64,000 bases of DNA from Kitasatospora sp. NBC_01287 (GTDB lineage Bacteria > Actinomycetota > Actinomycetes > Streptomycetales > Streptomycetaceae), in contig NZ_JAPEPB010000001.1 of NCBI RefSeq assembly GCF_026340565.1, positions 1,736,001 through 1,800,000 on the forward strand. The letters run 5' to 3'. Below the pieces are notes generated by a model, which was not told the DNA's origin, made no database searches, and was given only the letters and a program-made list of their open reading frames with translations. This document shows positions 36,218-45,232 of this stretch, in pieces; position 1 is the stretch's first letter, and each line of letters begins with the position of its first letter. Both the position numbers and the translations under genes were made by a program.

Positions 36218-36275
36218 CTTTTTGGCTCACTTCAGTGGCAGTACTTTGGCCCAGGCATCTGGTCCGATCAACTTC

Positions 36276-36288
36276 TAATTTGAACACG
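36276..36288 (+). promoter_or_regulatory. -10 element and leaderless start of the MFS gene
   Basis: TAATTT at 36276-36281 ends six bases before the GTG at 36288, and no ribosome site is visible. This is the spacing of leaderless transcripts in streptomycetes. No good -35 lies 17 bp upstream, consistent with activator-dependence on MocR. Confidence 0.45.
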
Positions 36289-37556
36289 TGACCACTCCTC
36301 GCACCGGCCCGACCGCCGCCGACTCCGCTGCCACCGCTGCCACCGCCGGCGCCATCGCCGCAGAGCCGGGCACGGGTTCCGCCAGGCTCTCCCGGTCCCT
36401 GGTGCTGCTGCTGGCCACGGCGTGCGGGCTGATCGTCGCCGACAACTACTACGCCCAGCCGCTGCTGCCCGCGCTGGCGGGCAGTCTGCGGGTGTCGGGC
36501 ACGGTGGCCGGCCTCTGCGTGACCGTCAACCAACTCGGCTACGCGCTCGGCCTGGTGCTGCTGGTGCCGCTCGGGGACCTGCTGCCACGACGCCGCCTGG
36601 TGGTGGCCATGCTGTGCGTGGACGCGATGGCCCTGGCAGGGGCCGCGCTGGCGCCGGGTGCGGGGACGCTGCTGGCCATGCTGGCCGTGGTGGGGCTCAC
36701 CGGCTCGGCCGTCAACATCCTGATCCCGCTGGCCGCCACGCTCGCCCGGCCCGAGCAGCGCGGGCGAGCGGTGGGCACCCTGATGACCGGTCTGCTGCTC
36801 GGCATCCTGCTGGCTCGCACGGTCTCCGGCGCACTCGACCAAGTAGCCGGCTGGCGCGCGGTCTACGGTTGCGCGGCGGCGGCCATCGCGCTGCTTGCCC
36901 TCGCGCTGCGGTTCGGGCTGCCGGAGCCGGCACCCGCCCAGGGCCGGCGATTCGGGCGGTTGCTCGCCTCGGTCGGCACCCTGGTCAGGACCGAGCCGTT
37001 CCTGCGCCGCCGGATGGCCGGCGCGGCGCTCGGCTTCGGCTGCTTCCAACTGCTCTGGACCGCAATGCCGTTCCTGCTCACCGACCAGCCGTACCACTAC
37101 ACCGCCGCCACCATCGGCCTCTTCGGCCTGCTCGGCGCGGCCGGAGCGGCCGGCGCCCAGCCCATCGGGCGGCTGCACGACCGGGGAGCGGCGCACGCGG
37201 CGACCGGTCTGCTGCTGCTCACCGTCGGCCTCGGTTGGGCGCTGCTGGCCGGCGGCCGGCAGTTGCTGCCGCTGATCGGCGGGATCCTGCTGCTGGACCT
37301 CGGGGTGCAGGGCATCAACGTGCTGAACCAGGCCCGGATCTACGCCTACCCGGCAGCCGTGCGCTCGCGGGTGACCACGGCGTACATGACCGCCTACTTC
37401 CTGGGCGGCGCGGCCGGTGCCTCCGTCGCGACCCCCCTCTACGACCGGGCCGGGTGGGCGGGGATCTGGTCGGCCGGCCTCCTGCTCACCGCGATCGCGG
37501 CCGCCCTCTGGCTCACCGACCGGCGGGCCGCGCCGCCCACCGAGCCGACGGACTGA
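36288..37556 (+). CDS. MFS transporter, YnfM/CynX-like
   Basis: 422 residues, 12 hydrophobic helices after a 30-residue Ala/Thr-rich cytoplasmic tail. First helix LVLLLATACGLIVADNYYAQPLLPAL, then motif A-like PLGDLLPRRRLV. The ADNYYAQP motif is characteristic of a 12-TMS exporter subgroup commonly found beside MocR or LysR regulators. Divergent from the MocR gene with only 70 bp between starts. The substrate is unknown. Confidence 0.84.
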   Translation: MTTPRTGPTAADSAATAATAGAIAAEPGTGSARLSRSLVLLLATACGLIVADNYYAQPLLPALAGSLRVSGTVAGLCVTVNQLGYALGLVLLVPLGDLLPRRRLVVAMLCVDAMALAGAALAPGAGTLLAMLAVVGLTGSAVNILIPLAATLARPEQRGRAVGTLMTGLLLGILLARTVSGALDQVAGWRAVYGCAAAAIALLALALRFGLPEPAPAQGRRFGRLLASVGTLVRTEPFLRRRMAGAALGFGCFQLLWTAMPFLLTDQPYHYTAATIGLFGLLGAAGAAGAQPIGRLHDRGAAHAATGLLLLTVGLGWALLAGGRQLLPLIGGILLLDLGVQGINVLNQARIYAYPAAVRSRVTTAYMTAYFLGGAAGASVATPLYDRAGWAGIWSAGLLLTAIAAALWLTDRRAAPPTEPTD

Positions 37557-37590
37557 CGGGCCGCCGACAGGCTTCACGCCGCCACCGCCC

Positions 37591-37682
37591 GCCAAGCCGT
37601 TAAGTCGTTAAGCCGTTAAGCCGCCACACCGCCACACCGCCACACGCTCAGCCGCCAAGCCGCCAAGCCGCCAAGCCGCCAC
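37591..37682 (+). repeat. Low-complexity short tandem repeats
   Basis: AAGCCGTT and then CCGCCACA and CCGCCAAG units repeat in tandem after the MFS stop codon. No terminator-like hairpin was seen here. Confidence 0.7.
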
Positions 37683-37773
37683 AACGATGTACCCATGAAT
37701 CGACAAGACGACCAGCCGACTCATCCACAACGTGATCCACCGTCAGCCGGACGAAACGAAAGCGAGCACCACC

Positions 37774-38646
37774 ATGCGCATCCTCCTCGCCGGGGCCACC
37801 GGCGCCATCGGCCGCCCGCTCCTGCCGCTGCTGCTGGCGGCCGGCCACCAGGTCATCGCCACCTCCCGCTCCGCCGAGGGCGTGGCAGCGCTCGGCGCGC
37901 GCGGGGCGGAGGCGGTGCGCCTGGACGTGTTCGACCGGGCGGCGGTCGAGCGGGCCGTCGCCGAGGCGGCACCGGACGCGATCGTGCACCAGCTGACCGC
38001 GCTCGCCGACTTCGACCTCGCGCTGAACGCCCGGATCCGCCGCGAGGGCACCCGCAACCTGGTGGACGCCGCGCACCGCGCCGGGGTGCGCCGGATCGTC
38101 GCCCAGTCCATCTCCTGGGCCTACCAGGGCGGAGACACCCCCGCCACCGAGAGCACCCCGCTGGACGACACCACCGAGGAGCCGCGCGCCACCACCGTCG
38201 ACGGCCTGCGCGCCCTGGAGCAGGCGGCCGCCGAACTGCCCGAGCACGTGGTGCTGCGCTACGGCACCCTCTACGGCCCCGGCACCTGGTACGCACCGGG
38301 CGGGCTGATGGCCCAGCGGCTGCACCGGGGCGAGGTGCCCGCGAGTGCGGCGGTGAGCTCCTTCCTGCACGTCGAGGACGCGGCCCGGGCGGCGCTCGCG
38401 GCCCTGGACTGGCCCAGCGGCACGGTCAACATCGTGGACGACAAGCCGACCAGGGCCGACGTCTGGGTGCCGGTGCTGGCCGCCGCGCTCGGCGCACCGG
38501 CGCCCACGCCCGTCCCGGGGCGGGCCGCCTGGGAGCGCGGCGCGGACAACGCCCTGGCCCGCACCACCCGGGGCTGGCAGCCCGGCCGGTCCTCCTGGCG
38601 TGCGGCCTTCGCCGCCGCCGGGCCGAGCCGGTCCGAGCGGCTCTGA
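37774..38646 (+). CDS. NAD-dependent epimerase/dehydratase-like oxidoreductase
   Basis: 290-residue extended SDR. Cofactor motif ILLAGATGAIGRPLLPLLLAAGHQV (GxxGxxG at 8-14), VHQLTAL, and AQSISWAYQGG in the active-site Ser position. The Tyr-x3-Lys pair is not obvious, as in atypical SDRs. The ATG at 37774 is preceded by a weak GCGAG; an upstream ATG at 37732 is in frame. No partner gene suggests a substrate. Confidence 0.75.
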   Translation: MRILLAGATGAIGRPLLPLLLAAGHQVIATSRSAEGVAALGARGAEAVRLDVFDRAAVERAVAEAAPDAIVHQLTALADFDLALNARIRREGTRNLVDAAHRAGVRRIVAQSISWAYQGGDTPATESTPLDDTTEEPRATTVDGLRALEQAAAELPEHVVLRYGTLYGPGTWYAPGGLMAQRLHRGEVPASAAVSSFLHVEDAARAALAALDWPSGTVNIVDDKPTRADVWVPVLAAALGAPAPTPVPGRAAWERGADNALARTTRGWQPGRSSWRAAFAAAGPSRSERL

Positions 38647-38977
38647 GCCGCCCTGAGCTGGCCCGAGCCACCCCGGGTTGCTCCGAGCCGCCCTGAGCCG
38701 CCCTGAGCCGCAGGCCGGGTGGACTGCGGGAGCTGACGCAGCGGATCTTGCGACCTTAAGTCGAGATTTTGCAGTCAGCTCCCGCCTATTCAACAAACAT
38801 GCGTCCAGATATTGCGCTGATGTAGCGCCGAGATTACGGTTCCCTTGCGTCGGCAACGCCCCCACCCTCGCCGCACCGCCCGCCGCACACCTCTGCCCCG
38901 CCCTGCCCGCTCGGCCTGGCAGTTGACGGCGGCTCAGCCGACGCGGATCCGGCCTCCCCCGCGCGAAGGAGCGACAC
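38647..38977 (+). other. Structured 5' region of the large secreted enzyme gene
   Basis: 331 bp without a gene. It starts with degenerate GAGCCGCCCT repeats (to about 38710). A perfect 11-bp inverted repeat (38727-38737 with 38774-38784) encloses a smaller hairpin around CTTAA. A 15-bp palindrome (GCGCT-N5-AGCGC) lies at 38814-38828. The A/T-rich stretch 38786-38830 is the likely promoter area. The GTG at 38978 has GAAGGAG upstream. Confidence 0.5.
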
Positions 38978-41900
38978 GTGTTCCCACCCTTCCGATATCT
39001 GAGGCGAGCGGTCGCGCTGAGCGGCACCGCCGCCCTGCTGACCACCGCCGGCATCGTCGCGCTGGCGGCCCCGCCGGCGCTGGCGGCCGCGGCCGGTGCC
39101 ACCGGCGGCAGTGGCGCGAGCCTGCCGTACACCGAGGTGCAGGCGGAGAGCTCCGCCACCAACGGCTCTGTCATCGGCCCGAGTTACACCCAGGGCCAGC
39201 TGGCCGACGAGGCCTCGGACCGCCAGGCCGTGACGCTGCAGGGCGCCGGCAAGTACGTCACCTTCACCACACCGGTGGCGACCAACTCGATCGACTTCCG
39301 GTACAGCATCCCGGACACCTCGGACGGGTCGGTCTACAGCGCGCCGCTGTCGCTGTACGTCAACGGCGGCAAGCAGTCCGACTTCAGCCTGACCAACGCG
39401 TACAGCTGGTACTACGGCAGCTACCCGTTCACCAACAGCCCGGGCAGCAACCCGCACCACTTCTTCGACGAGACGCACCGCCTCTTCAGCACCACCTATC
39501 CCGCCGGGACCACCTTCACCCTGCAGGTGGACGCGGAGGACACCGCCGCCTCCTACACCATCGACTTCGCCGATTTCGAGCAGGTGGGGACGGCACTGCC
39601 GCAGCCCGCCGGATCGGTCTCGGTGACCAGCGAGGGCGCCGACGCGAGCGGCGTGAACGACGCGACCGGCGCGTTCAACGCGGCGATCAGCGCGGCCGGT
39701 CCGGGCGGCACGGTGTGGATCCCGCCGGGCACCTTCAACGTCCCCGGGCACATCAGCGTCAACAACGTGACGGTCGCCGGGGCCGGCATGTGGTACTCCA
39801 CGGTCACCGGCAGCGCGCCCGGCTTCTACGGCAACTCCGCGCCGTCGCCGAGCAGCGGGGTGCACCTGCAGAACTTCGCGATCTTCGGCAACGTCCAGGA
39901 GCGCGACGACAGCGCCCAGGTCAACGGGATCGGCGGCGCGCTGAGCAACTCCTCGGTGTCGAACCTGTGGATCGAGCACGAGAAGGTCGGGGCCTGGATG
40001 GACGGGCCGATGGACAAGCTGGTCTTCAGTGGCATGCGGATCCGCGACACCACCGCTGACGGCATCAACTTCCATGGCGGGGTGACCAATTCGACGGTGA
40101 CCAACAGCGAGCTGCGGAACACCGGTGACGACGGGATCGCGACCTGGGCCGACTCCGCCATCGGGGCCGACGCCAACGACCTGATCTCCGGCAACACCGT
40201 GGAACTGCAGATGCTCGCCAACGGCATCGCGATCTACGGCGGCCACGACAACACCGTCACCGGCAACCTGGTGCGCGACACCGGCATCACCCAGGGCGGC
40301 GGCATCCAGGTCGGGCAGCGGTTCACCTCGACGCCGGTCGGCACCACCACGATCTCCGGCAACACCCTGGTGCGGGACGGCAGCCTCGACCCGAACTGGC
40401 AGTTCGGCGTCGGCGCGCTCTGGTTCGACGGCAGCCAGGGGGCGATCACCGGGCCGGTCAACGTGTCCAACACGCTGATCCAGCAGAGCCCTTACGAGGC
40501 CGTGCAGTGGGTCGAGGGCACCATCAGCGGCGTCAACCTGAACACCGTGACCATCGCGGGCACCGGGACGTACGCCCTGCAGGAGCAGACCGGCGGCGCG
40601 GCGACGTTCACCAACGTCACGGCCACCGGGGTCGGCGCGCCCTCCCCCGTCTACAACTGCGAGGGCGGCAACTTCGCGGTCACCGACGGCGGCGGCAACT
40701 CCGGGATCAGCGGCACCCCGAGCTGCGGCCCGTGGCCCGCCCCGGTCTACCCGCCCTACCCGCCCACCGGCGTGACGGCCAGTCCGAGCGCGCTCGGCTT
40801 CGGCTCGGTCGCCACCGGTGCGCACAGCACCGCGCAGAGCGTGACGGTCAACAACCCGACCGGCTCGGCCGCGACGGTCTCCTCGATCGCGGCGAGCGGT
40901 GACTTCACCCAGAACAGCACCTGCGGCAACTCGATCGCGGCCGGCGCCTCCTGCACGGTGGCCGTCACCTTCAGCCCGACCGCGACCGGCACCCGCACCG
41001 GCACCCTGACCGTCACCGCGGGCGGGACCACCAGCACGGTCAGCCTCTCCGGCACCGGCATCGCACCCGGCCCGGTGCTGAACGCCACGCCGGCGGCACT
41101 CTCCTTCGCCGCCACCGTGGTCGGCGCCAGCACCGCCGCGCAGAGCGTGACGGTGACCAACTCCGGTACCAGCGCGGCGAGTCTGTCGAGCGTGACGACC
41201 AGCGGCGACTTCAGCCAGAGCAGCGGCTGCGGCAACTCGGTCCCGGTCGGCGGCTCCTGCACGGTGGCCGTCACCTTCACGCCCACCGCCGGCGGGGCCA
41301 GGACCGGCACCCTGACCATCAGCGGCAACGCCAACAACAGCCCGACCACCGTCGCGCTGAGCGGCAGCGGGATCGACAGCAACACGAACATCGCGGCGGG
41401 CCGCCCGGCCTCGGCCAGCTCCAGCAACAGCCCCTACGTAGCAGCGAACCTCACCGACCCGGACGCCTCGACGTACTGGGAGAGCGCCGCCTCGTTCCCG
41501 CAGTGGGCGCAGGTGGACCTCGGCCAGAACTACAGCCTGGGCAAGGTCGTCCTGAAGCTCCCGCCGCTCACCGTCTGGGCCACCCGCACCGAGACCCTGT
41601 CGGTGCAGGGCTCGACGGACGGCTCGACCTTCGCGACGCTGGCCGGCCCGGCCGGCTACGCCTTCGACCCGAGCGGCAACAGCAACACGGTGGCCATCAC
41701 CTTCAACGCCGCCACCGCCCGGTACCTGCGGGTGAACATCACCGCCAACACCGGTTGGGGCGCCGCCCAGCTCTCGGACCTGGAGGTCTTCCCCAGCGGC
41801 GGCGGCAGCTCCGCGGCGACGCTCACCACCAGCCCGTCCTCGCTGACCTTCGCCACCCAGGCACCGGGCAGCACCAGCGGCGCGCAGAACGTCACGGTGA

Positions 41901-42541
41901 CCAACACCGGCAGCGCGGCCGCGACCGTCTCCTCGGTCGCGGTGAGCGGTGACTTCGCCCAGACCAGCACCTGCGGCAACTCGATCGCGGCCGGCGCCTC
42001 CTGCGCGGTCGCCGTCACCTTCACCCCGACCGCCGCCGGCACCCGCACCGGCACCCTGACCATCACCGGCAACGCCTCGAACAGCCCGACCACGGTCGCG
42101 CTGACCGGCACCGGCGCCGGCACCGTGAGCACCAACCTGGCCCTCGGCAAGCCCACCGGCGAGTCCAGCCACACCGACGTCTACCCCTCGTCGAACGTGA
42201 CGGACAACAACCAGAGCACCTACTGGGAGAGCGCCAACAACGCCCTGCCGCAGTGGGTCCAGGTCGACCTCGGCAGCGCGCAGAGCGCGAGCCGCGTCGT
42301 CCTGCAGCTCCCCGCCGGCTGGGGCGCCCGCAACCAGACGCTCTCGCTGCTGGCGAGCACCGACGGCAGCACCTTCAGCACCGTCAAGGCGTCGGCCACC
42401 TACACCTTCGACCCCGCGAGCAACAACACCGTCACCCTCACCTTCCCGACCACCGCCCAGCGCTACTTCCGGGTGAACGTCACGGCGAACACCGGCTGGC
42501 CGGCCGGACAGCTCTCGGAGTTCCAGATCTGGAACGTCTGA
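38978..42541 (+). CDS. Secreted multidomain glycosidase: CBM, beta-helix, choice-of-anchor D and discoidin domains
   Basis: 1,187 residues. Tat/Sec-type signal at 1-36 (RRAVALSGTAALLTTAGIVALAAPPALA). A CBM35/CBM6-like domain lies at about 48-205 (VQAESSATNGS). A right-handed parallel beta-helix spans 215-590, with VWIPPGTFNVPGHISV and NTGDDGIATW (adjacent Asp near 384-385 are candidate catalytic residues). Three choice-of-anchor D (Ig-like) domains follow near 602, 701 and 949, and two F5/8-type C (discoidin/CBM32-like) domains near 803 and 1051. The layout resembles GH87 alpha-1,3-glucanases (mycodextranases), which attack fungal cell walls, but family assignment needs a profile search. Confidence 0.75.
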   Translation: MFPPFRYLRRAVALSGTAALLTTAGIVALAAPPALAAAAGATGGSGASLPYTEVQAESSATNGSVIGPSYTQGQLADEASDRQAVTLQGAGKYVTFTTPVATNSIDFRYSIPDTSDGSVYSAPLSLYVNGGKQSDFSLTNAYSWYYGSYPFTNSPGSNPHHFFDETHRLFSTTYPAGTTFTLQVDAEDTAASYTIDFADFEQVGTALPQPAGSVSVTSEGADASGVNDATGAFNAAISAAGPGGTVWIPPGTFNVPGHISVNNVTVAGAGMWYSTVTGSAPGFYGNSAPSPSSGVHLQNFAIFGNVQERDDSAQVNGIGGALSNSSVSNLWIEHEKVGAWMDGPMDKLVFSGMRIRDTTADGINFHGGVTNSTVTNSELRNTGDDGIATWADSAIGADANDLISGNTVELQMLANGIAIYGGHDNTVTGNLVRDTGITQGGGIQVGQRFTSTPVGTTTISGNTLVRDGSLDPNWQFGVGALWFDGSQGAITGPVNVSNTLIQQSPYEAVQWVEGTISGVNLNTVTIAGTGTYALQEQTGGAATFTNVTATGVGAPSPVYNCEGGNFAVTDGGGNSGISGTPSCGPWPAPVYPPYPPTGVTASPSALGFGSVATGAHSTAQSVTVNNPTGSAATVSSIAASGDFTQNSTCGNSIAAGASCTVAVTFSPTATGTRTGTLTVTAGGTTSTVSLSGTGIAPGPVLNATPAALSFAATVVGASTAAQSVTVTNSGTSAASLSSVTTSGDFSQSSGCGNSVPVGGSCTVAVTFTPTAGGARTGTLTISGNANNSPTTVALSGSGIDSNTNIAAGRPASASSSNSPYVAANLTDPDASTYWESAASFPQWAQVDLGQNYSLGKVVLKLPPLTVWATRTETLSVQGSTDGSTFATLAGPAGYAFDPSGNSNTVAITFNAATARYLRVNITANTGWGAAQLSDLEVFPSGGGSSAATLTTSPSSLTFATQAPGSTSGAQNVTVTNTGSAAATVSSVAVSGDFAQTSTCGNSIAAGASCAVAVTFTPTAAGTRTGTLTITGNASNSPTTVALTGTGAGTVSTNLALGKPTGESSHTDVYPSSNVTDNNQSTYWESANNALPQWVQVDLGSAQSASRVVLQLPAGWGARNQTLSLLASTDGSTFSTVKASATYTFDPASNNTVTLTFPTTAQRYFRVNVTANTGWPAGQLSEFQIWNV

Positions 42542-42643
42542 CCGGCAACGCGTCCGAAGCTGACCGCCGGGGCCAGTGGCCGGTGGTGAACGACCGGTGG
42601 TGAACGGCCACTGGCCAATGGTGGAGCGGCAGTCGGTGAACAA

Positions 42644-42690
42644 CGGCCGGGCCGCCGCCGGGTAGCACCTACCCGGCGGCGGCCCGGCCG
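42644..42690. terminator. Perfect 21-bp hairpin, bidirectional terminator
   Basis: 42644-42664 pairs perfectly with 42670-42690 around a 5-nt loop, between the convergent glycosidase and TetR genes. Short CCGGTGGTGAACG-like repeats precede it (42578-42610). Confidence 0.88.
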
Positions 42691-42753
42691 CGCGCCCGGC
42701 GGACGGCATGCGCAGCTGAGGGCGGCATGCGCAGCGGACGCGGGAGACTGCCG

Positions 42754-43335
42754 TCAGGTCCGATCGGCGCCATCGGCGAAGTACGACAGCACCATCTCGA
42801 CCAGGGCGTCGACGTCGGCTTCGGCCATCGGTTCGCCGGTCATGCCCATCCGGTGGAGCAGGGTTCCGACGACGACGTCGATGAAGAACAGGACCCGGTC
42901 CGCCGGCTCGTCGAGCGCCTTCTGGAGCGCGAGCCGGTAGGGCTCCTGCAACTGGGCGGACAGGATCTCGCGCAGGGCCGGGTCGCTGACGGCGTCGCTG
43001 AACACACCGGCGAACGCGTCGCCCACCCCGGGCTCGCCGATCTTCGCCGCGCTCCACCGGATGGCCGAGGACATGAGCTCGGCCGGGCCCGCACCCTCCT
43101 CCAGCGGCACCGGGCCGAACGCGTCGAGGAGGCAGTCCACGATCAGCGCGCCCTTCGACGGCCAGCGGCGGTAGATCGTCGTCTTCGCGACGCCGGCCGC
43201 GATGGCGATGCGCTCGACGGTGGCGCGCGCGTAGCCGAGTTCGCGGACCGTGCTCAGCGTGGCGGTGAAGACCTCGGCGTTGACGCCGGTGCGCGGGCGA
43301 CCGGGCGGTCGGCTGGAAGAGGTCGGTCGAGTCAT
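42754..43335 (-). CDS. TetR-family repressor of the adjacent esterase
   Basis: 193 residues. HTH at about 18-62 (FTATLSTVRELGYARATVERIAIAAGVAKTTIYRRWPSKGAL), with the TetR_C-like helical domain after it. The ATG at 43335 follows the PTSSSRPPGRPRTG N-terminal arm typical of the subgroup. Divergent from the esterase at 43427; the gap holds repeated GGTTTCGATACC sequences as probable operators. Confidence 0.84.
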   Translation of the reverse strand: MTRPTSSSRPPGRPRTGVNAEVFTATLSTVRELGYARATVERIAIAAGVAKTTIYRRWPSKGALIVDCLLDAFGPVPLEEGAGPAELMSSAIRWSAAKIGEPGVGDAFAGVFSDAVSDPALREILSAQLQEPYRLALQKALDEPADRVLFFIDVVVGTLLHRMGMTGEPMAEADVDALVEMVLSYFADGADRT

Positions 43336-43364
43336 TCCCCTACGATACCCAGTTTCGCTACGAT

Positions 43365-43393
43365 AGGTTTCGATACCTGAGGTTTCGATACCA
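43365..43393. promoter_or_regulatory. Tandem GGTTTCGATACC operator pair
   Basis: AGGTTTCGATACCT (43365-43378) and AGGTTTCGATACCA (43380-43393) repeat with a 15-bp period. Each is an imperfect palindrome (GGTnTCGAnACC). Related half-sites (GATACCCAGTTTCG) occur at 43344-43356. The position between divergent TetR and esterase genes suggests repressor binding. Confidence 0.65.
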
Positions 43394-43426
43394 AGGGTAG
43401 TGAAACTACGCGACCGAGGAGAAGAC

Positions 43427-44422
43427 ATGACCGAGGACAGTGGTGTGCGGCAGCCGTCGGCGGGCGACCAACTGCGACAGCAGGCCCTGAGGGGAGAGCC
43501 GGACTGGTTGACGATGACCGCCGAGGAACTGGCCGCCTTCAGCGAAGCGGAGAACCGCCGGCGGGCATCGCCCGCGGCGCGGGCGATCACCGGGCTGCCG
43601 GATCCCGGCGTCACGATCGACTGGCAGGAGCTGGCGCTGCCCGGCCGCCGCCTGCCGGTCCGGGTCTACCGACCGACACCCGAGCGCGGCCGCGGCGCCG
43701 ACCGGGACGCCCTGCCTCTCGTGCTCCACGTCCACGGCGGAGGGTTCGTGGGCACCGCGGTGCAGAGCGACTGGGTCAACAGCCATCTCGCCGCCCGGCT
43801 GCCCGCACTCGTCGTCTCCGTCGAGCACCGCCTCCTCGCCCCGGACACGCCGCTGTCGGCCGCGGCCGACGACGGCTGGGACGCGCTCCAGCACCTGTTG
43901 CGGCACGCCGCCGACCGGGGCATCGACCCGGCGCGCACGGTCGTCTTCGGTGAGAGCTGCGGCGCGTTGATCACCGCCCTGACCGCCATCCGGGCCGGCG
44001 CGGCCGGCCCGCGCCTGCGGGCGCAGGTCCTGGTCAACCCCGCCGTCGACCTGACCGGGACGATGCTCGACCACGCCTCGATCACCCAGCACCCCCGCAC
44101 CCCGACCCTCACCGTGCCGCAACTGCGGCTGTTCCACCGGCTCGCCGTCCCACCGGGAGCCGATCCCCGCGCGCTGTCGCCGCTGTACGCCGCCGACCTC
44201 AGCGGGCTCGCCCCGGCACTGGTGGTGGTGCCGACCCACGATCCGTTGGCCGATCACGGCCGCCGCTATGCCGAACGACTGCGCGCGGCGGGGACGCCCG
44301 CGCGGCTGACCGAATACCCCCAGGCCCCGCACGCCTTCCTCAGCATGCCGGGCGTGGTGCCGCAGGCCGAGGCCGCACGAGCGGAGATCGTGGAGTTCCT
44401 CCGCGGCGCCCTCGCGGGGTGA
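43427..44422 (+). CDS. Alpha/beta hydrolase, HSL-type esterase
   Basis: 331 residues, hormone-sensitive lipase-like family. Oxyanion motif HGGGF at 103-107, nucleophile elbow GESCG with Ser177, Asp in PTHDPLADH and His in APHAFLS complete the triad. An N-terminal cap of about 60 residues precedes the core. GAGGAG lies before the ATG at 43427. Controlled by the divergent TetR. Likely hydrolyses short-chain esters; the natural substrate is unknown. Confidence 0.88.
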   Translation: MTEDSGVRQPSAGDQLRQQALRGEPDWLTMTAEELAAFSEAENRRRASPAARAITGLPDPGVTIDWQELALPGRRLPVRVYRPTPERGRGADRDALPLVLHVHGGGFVGTAVQSDWVNSHLAARLPALVVSVEHRLLAPDTPLSAAADDGWDALQHLLRHAADRGIDPARTVVFGESCGALITALTAIRAGAAGPRLRAQVLVNPAVDLTGTMLDHASITQHPRTPTLTVPQLRLFHRLAVPPGADPRALSPLYAADLSGLAPALVVVPTHDPLADHGRRYAERLRAAGTPARLTEYPQAPHAFLSMPGVVPQAEAARAEIVEFLRGALAG

Positions 44423-44511
44423 AGGCCGCACGAGCAGGCAGCGCGCAGAGCCGAGAACAGGGCCGAACGTGGAGCCGGACGTCGTGGAGCCGAACGTGGA
44501 GCCGGACTCGT

Positions 44512-45165
44512 CTAAACGCGGTGCTCCCAGGCCCAGGCGGCGATGCCGACCCGGTTCCGCGCACCGATCTTGCGCTGGATGTTCGCGATGTGGTTCTTCA
44601 CCGTGCCGGCGGCGATGAAGAGGCCGGCCGCGATCTCGGCGTTCGTGCCGCCGTCCGCCAGCCGCCGGACGATCTCGAGTTCTCGTTCGGTCAGGGGCTC
44701 CCGGTCGCCCCGGGCCGGGACGACCGCCGGCTTGGTGAGCTCGCGCAGCAGGCGGACGGTGATCTGCGGACTGATCAGGGCGTCCCCGGCAACCGCCGCG
44801 CGGATGGCTTCGATGAGGAGGGTCGGGCCGGAGCGCTTGAGGAGGAAGCCCGACGCGCCGTTGCGCAGGGCCGTGTGCACGTACTCGTCGAGGTCGAAGG
44901 TGGTCACCACGACGACGCGCATCGGGGTCGGGGCATCGGGGCCGGCGAGGAGCCGGGTGAGTTCGAGGCCGTCGACGCGGGGCATGCGAATGTCCGCGAG
45001 CACGACGTCCGGCTTCAGGTGCCGGGCGAGTTCGACCGCGGTCTCGCCGTTCGCGGCCTCGCCGATCACGTGGATGTCCGGCTGCGCGTCGAGGATGATG
45101 CGGAAGGCGCCGCGGATGCTCTCCTGGTCGTCGGCTATCAGGACACGGATCGGTGCGGTGTTCAT
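44512..45165 (-). CDS. NarL/LuxR-type response regulator
   Basis: 217 residues. Receiver domain at 5-122 with Asp12, Asp13, phospho-acceptor Asp58 (VVLADIRMPRVDG), Thr88 and Lys109. LuxR HTH at about 150-215 (LTERELEIVRRLADGGTNAEIAAGLFIAAGTVKNHIANIQRKIGARNRVGIAAW). Downstream of the kinase gene by 67 bp, so the two form one two-component system. The divergent membrane protein at 46531 is a candidate target. Confidence 0.92.
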   Translation of the reverse strand: MNTAPIRVLIADDQESIRGAFRIILDAQPDIHVIGEAANGETAVELARHLKPDVVLADIRMPRVDGLELTRLLAGPDAPTPMRVVVVTTFDLDEYVHTALRNGASGFLLKRSGPTLLIEAIRAAVAGDALISPQITVRLLRELTKPAVVPARGDREPLTERELEIVRRLADGGTNAEIAAGLFIAAGTVKNHIANIQRKIGARNRVGIAAWAWEHRV

Positions 45166-45232
45166 CTGTTCGTCTTCCGGCGTGCGAGTGGCGGGGCGTG
45201 CGAGTGGCGGGGCATGCGAGTGGCGAGCGGTG

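Noticed and set aside
37591-37682. CRISPR-like array
   Set aside because: The units are 8-9 bp without spacers; it is simple tandem repetition.
38786-38802. Fifth copy of motif A (TTCAACAAACATGCG)
   Set aside because: Only the left half-site is present and the gene downstream is an unrelated glycosidase.
38834-43057. 1,407-codon minus-strand open frame opposite the glycosidase
   Set aside because: It mirrors repeated domains of the real gene, has no recognisable motif and would overlap a TetR gene.
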